A stretch of 38,428 bases of DNA from Acidimicrobiia bacterium (GTDB lineage: Bacteria > Actinomycetota > Acidimicrobiia > IMCC26256 > JAENVU01): contig JANYJV010000075.1 of assembly GCA_025361725.1 (NCBI GenBank), forward strand, positions 1 to 38,428, read 5' to 3'. A program made the position numbers and the translations under genes. Below, piece by piece: positions 33,068 through 38,428 of the stretch (within the stretch, counting starts at the first letter, position 1; each line of letters opens with the position of its first letter). Below the pieces are notes generated by a model. That model ran no database searches, was not told the origin of the DNA, and was given only the letters and a program-made list of their open reading frames with translations.

Positions 33068-33526
33068 GTGAAGATCTCGGCCAAGGCTGACTACGCCGTT
33101 CGCCTCGCCGCCGAACTCGCGGCCGCACCGCCCAATATCCCGATCACCGGGCCCGCACTCGCCAGCGCGCAGCAGGCTCCCCTGGCATTCTGCGAGAACA
33201 TTCTCGGCCTGCTTCGCACCGGAGGCATCGTCGCGTCTCGTCGGGGCGCCGAAGGTGGTTACTACCTCGCAGTCCCCCCGACCTCGGTCACCGTCGCGGA
33301 CGTGATCCGCGCCGTCGACGGGCCACTCGCCGCCGTCCACGGCGATGCACCGGAATCGGTGACCTACCTCGGGCCGGCCGAACGGTTGGCCGATGTTTGG
33401 ATCGCGCTCCGGGCCAGCTTGCGAGACGTTCTGGAAGGCGTGACGCTCGCCGACCTGGCTGCCGGCAAACTCCCGGCCCGCATCGAGAAGCTCGCCGCTC
33501 GCCCCGATTCAAGGACCCGAAGGTGA
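33068..33526 (+). CDS. Rrf2-family transcriptional regulator
   Basis: 152-residue Rrf2 regulator: KISAKADYAVRLAAELA at the N-terminus, winged-helix LLRTGGIVASRRGAEGGYYLA and dimer helix SVTVADVIRAVDGPLA. The three-Cys cluster motif of IscR is absent (one Cys only, in AFCENIL), so it is more like CymR or a non-Fe-S member, responding to a sulfur metabolite or partner protein. GTG 33068 gives the family-standard start; GTG 33059 is possible. It lies upstream of cysQ and cysDNC and is flanked by a matching palindrome, so control of sulfate assimilation is inferred. Confidence 0.85.
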   Translation: MKISAKADYAVRLAAELAAAPPNIPITGPALASAQQAPLAFCENILGLLRTGGIVASRRGAEGGYYLAVPPTSVTVADVIRAVDGPLAAVHGDAPESVTYLGPAERLADVWIALRASLRDVLEGVTLADLAAGKLPARIEKLAARPDSRTRR

Positions 33527-33568
33527 GCCAGAGCCACCAGCGGAATTCGAAGGTGAGGGACCAAAGTC

Positions 33569-34297
33569 ATGAACGACCATGAACTCGCAGGCGCAATCGC
33601 GAGGGCGGCGGGCGAGCTGCTCCTCGACCTGCGCCCGACCATCTCTGATCCCACCGCGCTGAAGGCTGCGGGTGACGCGCAGGCCAACGTGGTCATCCTC
33701 GACTGGCTGGCCCGTGCGCGTCCCGATGACGCCGTGCTGTCCGAAGAATCGGCGGACGACTTGGTCCGCCTCGAGCACGATCGAGTGTGGATCGTCGATC
33801 CGCTCGACGGCACCCGTGAATACGGCGAGGGCGACCGGGAAGACTGGGCCGTCCACGTCGCCCTGAGTGTTGGCGGCAACGCATGTATTGGAGCGGTGGC
33901 GTTGCCGGCGCAAGGAATCGTCTTCGCCACCGGACCTGCACCCGCCCTCGCCGCCCACCCTGGCGGCCCGCCTCGACTCGTGGTGTCGCGCACCCGCCCG
34001 CCTGCGATCACCGAGACGCTCCAAGTTGCGCTTGGCGCGGATTTGGTTCCGATGGGCTCAGCAGGAGCCAAGGCGATGGCCATCCTTCAAGGCCGGGCGG
34101 ACATCTACGCCCACGCCGGTGGCCAGTACCAATGGGACTCGGCGGCGCCGGTCGCGGTTGCCGCAGCTGCCGGCTTGCACGTGTCCCGGCTTGACGGTGC
34201 TCCCCTGGTCTACAACGACGCCGAGAAGTCGCTGCCCGACCTGCTGATCTGCCGACCCGAGTACGCCGCAGCTGTCCTCGAAATCACCCAGAACTGA
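33569..34297 (+). CDS. cysQ: 3'(2'),5'-bisphosphate nucleotidase (CysQ-like)
   Basis: 242-residue inositol-monophosphatase-fold phosphatase. Metal-site motifs are LSEES, DPLDGTREY and WDSAAPVAVA. CysQ removes the 3'-phosphate of PAP formed when PAPS is used, relieving feedback, or acts on inositol phosphates. Its position 53 bases before cysDNC supports the PAP role. ATG 33569 is preceded by a moderate GGGACC site 9 bases away. Length is normal. Confidence 0.85.
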   Translation: MNDHELAGAIARAAGELLLDLRPTISDPTALKAAGDAQANVVILDWLARARPDDAVLSEESADDLVRLEHDRVWIVDPLDGTREYGEGDREDWAVHVALSVGGNACIGAVALPAQGIVFATGPAPALAAHPGGPPRLVVSRTRPPAITETLQVALGADLVPMGSAGAKAMAILQGRADIYAHAGGQYQWDSAAPVAVAAAAGLHVSRLDGAPLVYNDAEKSLPDLLICRPEYAAAVLEITQN

Positions 34298-34349
34298 TCC
34301 GAAACCGCCCGCTGTACACTCTCGCGTTTCGTATGCCCCGGAGGACTTG

Positions 34350-35258
34350 GTGACCGACACCACCATCTCGCACCTCGACGCGCTCGAGGCCGAGTCGATC
34401 CACATCATGCGTGAAGTCGCGGCCGAGTTCGAGCGGCCGGTGCTGCTCTTCTCGGGCGGTAAGGACTCCGCGCTGATGCTCAAGCTCGCCGAAAAGGCCT
34501 TCTGGCCGGGTCGGCTTCCGTTCCCGCTCATGCATGTGGACACCGGCCACAACTTCGACGAAGTCCTCGAGTTCCGGGACTCCCGAGCGGCCGAGCTCGG
34601 CGTCCCGCTCGTGATCGCGTCGGTGCAGAAGTCGATCGACGAAGGCCGGGTGCACGAGGAGACCGGTCCGAAGGCCAGCCGAAACCGTTTGCAGAGTGTC
34701 ACGCTGCTCGACGCGATCACCGAGCACGGTTTCGATGCAGTGTTCGGTGGCGGTCGCCGCGACGAAGATAAAGCGCGGGCCAAGGAGCGCGTCTTCAGCT
34801 TCCGCGACGACTTCGGCCAGTGGGATCCGAAGAACCAGCGGCCCGAACTTTGGAACCTCTACAACGCTCGCATTCGTAAGGGCGAGCAGATCCGTGTGTT
34901 TCCTATCTCGAACTGGACCGAGATGGACGTGTGGCAGTACATCGAACGCGAGAACATCGAATTGCCGTCGATCTACTTCGCCCACAAGCGTCAGGTATTC
35001 CGGCGCGACGGCATGCTGCTGGCGCTCACCCGCCATGTGTCGCTGCTCCCGGGCGAGGAACTCGAAGAGACCACCGTCCGGTTCCGCACCGTGGGCGACG
35101 CCACTCTCACCGGCGCAGTGGAGTCCACCGCCGCCACCGCCGAGGCAATCATCGTGGAGGTCGCCGCGTCGCGCATCACCGAACGCGGTGCGACACGCGG
35201 CGACGACAAGTTCAACGAAGCGGCCATGGAAGACCGGAAGAAAGAGGGCTACTTCTGA
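34350..35258 (+). CDS. cysD: Sulfate adenylyltransferase subunit 2
   Basis: 302-residue ATP-sulfurylase catalytic subunit with the PP-loop LLFSGGKDSALMLKLAEKAF, MHVDTGHNF, the DKARAKERVFSFRDDFGQWDPK segment and C-terminal MEDRKKEGYF, all standard. With CysN it forms APS from sulfate and ATP. GTG 34350 follows GGAGGA five bases upstream, deciding against the TTG at 34347. A possible -10 box TACACT lies at 34315-34320, so the cysDNC transcript may have its own promoter. Its stop overlaps the cysN start (TGATG). Confidence 0.96.
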   Translation: MTDTTISHLDALEAESIHIMREVAAEFERPVLLFSGGKDSALMLKLAEKAFWPGRLPFPLMHVDTGHNFDEVLEFRDSRAAELGVPLVIASVQKSIDEGRVHEETGPKASRNRLQSVTLLDAITEHGFDAVFGGGRRDEDKARAKERVFSFRDDFGQWDPKNQRPELWNLYNARIRKGEQIRVFPISNWTEMDVWQYIERENIELPSIYFAHKRQVFRRDGMLLALTRHVSLLPGEELEETTVRFRTVGDATLTGAVESTAATAEAIIVEVAASRITERGATRGDDKFNEAAMEDRKKEGYF

Positions 35259-36505
35259 TGGAGATGCTCCGCTTCGCCACTGCGGGTTCCGTCGACGACG
35301 GTAAGAGCACGCTCATCGGCCGTCTCCTGCTGGACTCGAAGCAGATCTTCGAGGACCAGCTCGAGTCCGTCGAGCGCACGTCACGTGAGAAGGGGTTCGA
35401 CTACACGAACCTTGCGCTGCTCACCGACGGTCTGCGGGCCGAGCGGGAGCAGGGCATCACGATTGATGTTGCCTACCGCTACTTCGCTACTCCGAGCCGC
35501 AAGTTCATCATCGCGGACACCCCCGGCCACGTGCAGTACACGCGCAACATGGTCACCGGCGCGTCGACCGCGGACCTGGCGCTTATCCTCGTGGACGCGC
35601 GCCACGGTGTGGTCGAACAGTCTCGGCGGCACTCGGTGATCGCATCGTTGCTGTCGGTCAGACACCTCGTCCTGTGCGTCAACAAGATGGACCTCGTCGA
35701 CTACGACCAGCTCGTCTTCGATCGCATCTCGGAGGACTTCCGGGAGTGGGCCGGCAAGCTCGACATCACCGACCTCACGTTTATCCCGGTCTCCGCGCTG
35801 CACGGCGACAACATCACGAGCCACAGCCCAAACATGCCGTGGTACGACGGTCCCACGCTGCTGCACCACCTTGAGCACCTTTACATCGGCTCGGACCGCA
35901 ACCTCATCGACTCCCGGTTCCCGGTGCAGTACGTGATCCGGCCGATGAGCGACAAGTTCCACGACTACCGCGGCTACGCGGGTCAGGTCGCGGGCGGCAC
36001 GTTCCGGCCCGGTGACGAAGTGCTCGTGCTTCCATCCGGGCTCACCACCACCATCGAGGGCATCGACTTGTACGGCGAGTCGATCGACGCGGCCATCCCG
36101 CCGATGTCGGTCACGCTGCGCCTCGCCGACAACATCGACATCAGTCGCGGCGACATGATCTGTCGACCCAACAACGCGCCGGAGACCACGCAGGAGGTCG
36201 ACGCGATGATCTGCTGGTTCAGCGAACGGCCGCTTCAGGTGGGCGGCAAGTACGCGATCAAGCACACCACCAAGTCCGCCCGTGCGCTCGTCCGAGACCT
36301 GCACTACCGGATGGATGTCAACACACTCTCGCGGGACGAGACGAGTGGGACGCTCGCGATGAACGACATGGGACGCGTCAGCCTGCGAGTGACCGCTCCC
36401 CTGTTCGTCGACGAGTACCGCCGGAATCGCACCACCGGATCGTTCATCCTCATCGACGAGGGCACGAACGAGACCGTCGGCGCCGGCATGATCATCGACG
36501 CGTGA
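35258..36505 (+). CDS. cysN: Sulfate adenylyltransferase subunit 1 (GTPase)
   Basis: 415-residue EF-Tu-like GTPase: P-loop GSVDDGKST, switch region EQGITIDVAYRYF, DTPGH and NKMD, followed by beta-barrel domains. It couples GTP hydrolysis to APS synthesis by CysD. It lacks a fused APS kinase; cysC is separate. ATG 35258 overlaps the cysD stop, and the stop overlaps the GTG of a microORF (GTGA at 36502-36505). Length and motifs are normal. Confidence 0.96.
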   Translation: MEMLRFATAGSVDDGKSTLIGRLLLDSKQIFEDQLESVERTSREKGFDYTNLALLTDGLRAEREQGITIDVAYRYFATPSRKFIIADTPGHVQYTRNMVTGASTADLALILVDARHGVVEQSRRHSVIASLLSVRHLVLCVNKMDLVDYDQLVFDRISEDFREWAGKLDITDLTFIPVSALHGDNITSHSPNMPWYDGPTLLHHLEHLYIGSDRNLIDSRFPVQYVIRPMSDKFHDYRGYAGQVAGGTFRPGDEVLVLPSGLTTTIEGIDLYGESIDAAIPPMSVTLRLADNIDISRGDMICRPNNAPETTQEVDAMICWFSERPLQVGGKYAIKHTTKSARALVRDLHYRMDVNTLSRDETSGTLAMNDMGRVSLRVTAPLFVDEYRRNRTTGSFILIDEGTNETVGAGMIIDA

Positions 36506-36597
36506 GCGAGTCAAGCGTGAGCGAGGCGTTGACGAGGATGCACCCACTCACCAACTCGCCGAGCGGGGCGCTAGCGGCCCGGCCCGCAGGGCCATGA
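36502..36597 (+). CDS. MicroORF (31 aa) with linker element, between cysN and cysC
   Basis: Starts MSESSVSEALTRMHPL (GTG codon; the SE repeat comes from a duplicated GTGAGCGAG) and ends SGALAARPAGP. GTGA links it to cysN and ATGA to cysC. It carries the 18-base core, but in a different frame from copies A to C. The double overlap implies coupling of cysC translation to cysN; a peptide role is not shown. Confidence 0.5.
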   Translation: MSESSVSEALTRMHPLTNSPSGALAARPAGP

Positions 36598-36602
36598 GCG
36601 GA
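36556..36602 (+). repeat. Linker element, copy D (core 36576-36593)
   Basis: Core GGCCCGGCCCGCAGGGCC followed by ATGAGCGGACA. In copy B the same place reads AAGAGCGGA, so the cysC start codon appears to have arisen inside the element by an A to T change. The GGCCC-GCA-GGGCC hairpin ends exactly at the cysC ATG. Confidence 0.75.
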
Positions 36603-37193
36603 CAAGGCGTCAGTCCGAACGTGGTGTTCCAGGCGGGCACGTTCACGCGCGCCGAACGTGAGGCGGCGACTGGACATGCGGGGTCCACGGTGTGGCTCAC
36701 GGGGCTGTCGGGTTCGGGCAAGAGCACGGTGGCGATTGCGCTCGAACAGTTGCTGGTCCGTGGCGGCACGCCTGCGTACCTCCTCGACGGCGACAACCTG
36801 CGTCACGGTCTGAATGGCGACCTCGGGTTTGACGCCGCGAGCCGCGCCGAGAACGTCCGGCGCGCCGGTGAAGTAGCGCTCCTCTTCGCGGACGCCGGCG
36901 TGGTGGCGATCGTGCCGCTGATTTCGCCGTACCGAGCCGACCGAGATCGCGTCCGGGAGCGTCATCAGGAGACGGGCGTTCCCTTCGTCGAAGTGTTCGT
37001 CGACACGCCGATCGAGCTCTGCGAGCAACGTGACGTGAAGGGCCTCTACGCCAAGGCCCGCGCCGGCGAGATCAAGGGCTTCACCGGCATCGACGATCCG
37101 TACGAGGCTCCGACCGATCCCGACCTCGTGCTCACGCCGGGACCGACGCCGGACGAGGCTGCGGCCGCCGTCGCCACGCTTCTGTCGCACTGA
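36594..37193 (+). CDS. cysC: Adenylylsulfate (APS) kinase
   Basis: 199-residue APS kinase: P-loop GLSGSGKSTVA, LLDGDNLRHGLNGDLGF, and ISPYRADRDRVRER and GLYAKARAGEIKGFTGIDDPYEAP, all standard. It phosphorylates APS to PAPS, completing activation by cysDN. The ATG at 36594 overlaps the microORF stop (ATGA) and lies within linker element D; a downstream GTG in PNVVFQ would give a more usual N-terminus and cannot be excluded. PAPS reductase is not encoded in the window. Confidence 0.95.
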   Translation: MSGQGVSPNVVFQAGTFTRAEREAATGHAGSTVWLTGLSGSGKSTVAIALEQLLVRGGTPAYLLDGDNLRHGLNGDLGFDAASRAENVRRAGEVALLFADAGVVAIVPLISPYRADRDRVRERHQETGVPFVEVFVDTPIELCEQRDVKGLYAKARAGEIKGFTGIDDPYEAPTDPDLVLTPGPTPDEAAAAVATLLSH

Positions 37194-37218
37194 CGCGGCT
37201 TCATCGCCGCAGAGCACG

Positions 37219-37272
37219 CCGACTTCTGCGCGCTTTGGAGCATTCACCGCCCCCAAAGCGCGCGAAAGTCGG
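37219..37272. terminator. 20-bp inverted repeat after cysC, probable bidirectional terminator
   Basis: Arms 37219-37238 and 37253-37272 match at 18 of 20 positions (start CCGACTT, end GCGCGCTTTGG) around a 14-base loop. It lies 25 bases after the cysC stop in a convergent gap with the epimerase gene. Confidence 0.65.
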
Positions 37273-37291
37273 AGGAGAGAAAGCCCCACTA

Positions 37292-37349
37292 CCGCGACTT
37301 TTTGGCTCTGAGTGGGCCAAAACACAACCCCACAACCAAAAAGTCGCGG
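37292..37349. terminator. Second inverted repeat before the epimerase stop, probable bidirectional terminator
   Basis: CCGCGACTTTTTGG (37292-37305) and its exact complement (37336-37349) enclose 30 bases. It abuts the epimerase stop at 37351. It shares the ACTT...TTTGG pattern with the repeat at 37219-37272. Confidence 0.65.
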
Positions 37350-37350
37350 A

Positions 37351-38277
37351 TTAGGTGGAGCGGATCCAGTCGACGTAGGCAGCGAGGCCGTCGGCGACCG
37401 AGACCCTCGGCGCCCAGCCCAGGATCGTGCGGGCGGCGGTGGCATCGGCGCAGGAGCGGTGGACGTCCCCCGGTCGGGACTCCACGAACACCGGGTCCGG
37501 GGTCACGCCGAGACGGGCACCGAGACCGTCGAGGAGTTCCAGCAGTGTGGTCCCCTCCCCTGGCGCAATGTTGAACGCCTGCCCGCTGGCCTGATCGGCC
37601 GGTGCCGAAGCCGCTGCCAGGTTGGCGGCCACGACATCGGTGACGTAGGTGAAGTCCCGACTCTGTGTGCCGTCACCGTGGACGACTGGCGACTCCCCCG
37701 CCAACATCGCGGCCGCGAACAACGGGATCACCGCGGCGTAGGTGGAATCCGGCCGTTGGCGGGGTCCGAAGACGTTGAAGTACCGCAGCACCACGGTCTC
37801 GAGGTCATATAGGTCCGAGAACACCCGGGTGTACCAGTCGCCGGTGAGCTTGGTCACTGCGTATGGCGAGCGCGGCCGCAAGGGAGCGGATTCGGGCGTC
37901 GGCACGATCTCGGCGCCGCCGTACACGCTGCTTGACGAAGCGAACACCACCCGACGGGCTCCGGCGTCCCGGGCGAGAGTGAGGACATTCAGGGTCCCGT
38001 TCACGTTCGCGTCGTTGGACGCTCGAGGATCGGCGACCGAACGCGCCACCGCGCCCAGCGCACCGAGGTGGAACACCACCTCGATGTCTTCGACCGCACG
38101 GGCGACGGCGTCTGCATCCGCCACCGATCCGTCGACGAACTCGACGTCCGGGTGCAGGTTCTCGCGGCGGCCAGTTGCGAGGTTGTCGAGGACCCGGACC
38201 CGATCACCCCGATCGAGGAGAGCGTCCGCAAGGTGAGATCCGATGAAGCCAGCGCCGCCGGTGACAAGTGAGTGCAT
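37351..38277 (-). CDS. NAD-dependent sugar-nucleotide epimerase, GalE/WbpP-like
   Basis: 308-residue extended short-chain dehydrogenase: NAD site VTGGAGFIGSHL at the start, catalytic SSSSVYG and YAVTK, then LRYFNVFGPRQRPDSTYAAV and DFTYVTDVVAANL. It interconverts UDP-sugars, for example UDP-glucose and UDP-galactose or the GlcNAc/uronate versions; the substrate cannot be fixed. ATG 38277. The 151 bases upstream to the window end show no gene, only a small AGGGCT-TCG-AGCCCT hairpin at 38367-38381. Confidence 0.9.
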   Translation of the reverse strand: MHSLVTGGAGFIGSHLADALLDRGDRVRVLDNLATGRRENLHPDVEFVDGSVADADAVARAVEDIEVVFHLGALGAVARSVADPRASNDANVNGTLNVLTLARDAGARRVVFASSSSVYGGAEIVPTPESAPLRPRSPYAVTKLTGDWYTRVFSDLYDLETVVLRYFNVFGPRQRPDSTYAAVIPLFAAAMLAGESPVVHGDGTQSRDFTYVTDVVAANLAAASAPADQASGQAFNIAPGEGTTLLELLDGLGARLGVTPDPVFVESRPGDVHRSCADATAARTILGWAPRVSVADGLAAYVDWIRST

Positions 38278-38428
38278 GAGCGGCGGACCCTAATGGGGGT
38301 CGACCGCTTCGCTCTTGCGGGTGAGGATGGTCTCCGAGCCACCGGCCGGTCAGCACTCCTGGTCCCAGGGCTTCGAGCCCTACCGCTAGATCGTGCGCCG
38401 GCCGGTTGGTGAGGTCGACCTTGGATGG

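Noticed and set aside
35381-36547. 388-codon minus-strand frame opposite cysN
   Set aside because: Shadow of a highly conserved GTPase; Val/Asp/His-rich and without domain.
1-38428. CRISPR array, IS element, prophage or integrase
   Set aside because: No direct-repeat/spacer arrays, transposase, integrase or phage structural genes were seen; the repeats present are short and lie at gene starts.

Overview
The window is a dense, high-GC bacterial chromosome segment. About 43 protein genes and one tRNA sit on both strands, and many neighbours overlap by ATGA, GTGA or TGATG. Several traits point to an actinobacterium, probably of the Acidimicrobiia type: two luciferase-like (F420-type) oxidoreductases, an ANTAR protein, an Rv0577-like glyoxalase, actinobacterial-style acyl-CoA dehydrogenase, P450 and thiolase-like genes, frequent GTG starts, and a tRNA-Gly with an encoded CCA end. 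The taxonomic call is inference; no rRNA or marker set is present.

Layout. 1-9.3 kb: a J-domain protein; a coupled FAD oxidase and ThDP enzyme pair; a convergent Rieske oxygenase; a beta-carbonic anhydrase, SsuD sulfonate monooxygenase and class I amidotransferase operon; a HerA/DUF853 ATPase with a one-base frameshift. 9.4-15.6 kb: dienelactone hydrolase, a membrane-anchored lipid kinase (also frameshifted), two VOC proteins, a double-STAS protein, a PI-PLC-like lipoprotein and a His/Met-rich lipoprotein. 15.8-18.4 kb: a signalling patch (GAF-SpoIIE phosphatase, STAS antagonist, ANTAR protein) and tRNA-Gly(GCC). 18.4-22.8 kb: F420-type oxidoreductases, an alpha/beta hydrolase, a FUSC transporter broken by an in-frame TGA, and dUTPase. 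22.9-27.6 kb: one operon of a TetR regulator, four 2-oxoacid:ferredoxin oxidoreductase subunits, a microORF and an acyl-CoA dehydrogenase. 27.5-32.0 kb: a truncated DinB-like gene, a small hypothetical, and an enoyl-CoA hydratase, thiolase-like, microORF, P450 operon. 32.0-37.2 kb: sulfate assimilation (TauE permease, Rrf2 regulator with an IscR-like palindrome, cysQ, cysD, cysN, microORF, cysC). 37.4-38.3 kb: a GalE-type epimerase.

The most unusual signal is a dispersed element whose 18-base core, GGCCCGGCCCGCAGGGCC, occurs four times, always just upstream of a start codon (DUF853 gene, korA, P450, cysC). In three places it lies inside a microORF of about 30 codons that overlaps the following start codon by ATGA. 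Two of these three microORFs also overlap the stop of the gene before. In the fourth place the same element forms the C-terminal tail of the ferredoxin subunit KorD. A second short repeat occurs in another linker microORF (26312-26428) and downstream of the Rieske gene. Together these look like mobile or amplified translational-coupling linkers.

Three genes are interrupted by single-base events: two apparent homopolymer contractions and one Gly-to-TGA change. The two contractions could be assembly errors and should be checked against reads before biological meaning is assigned.
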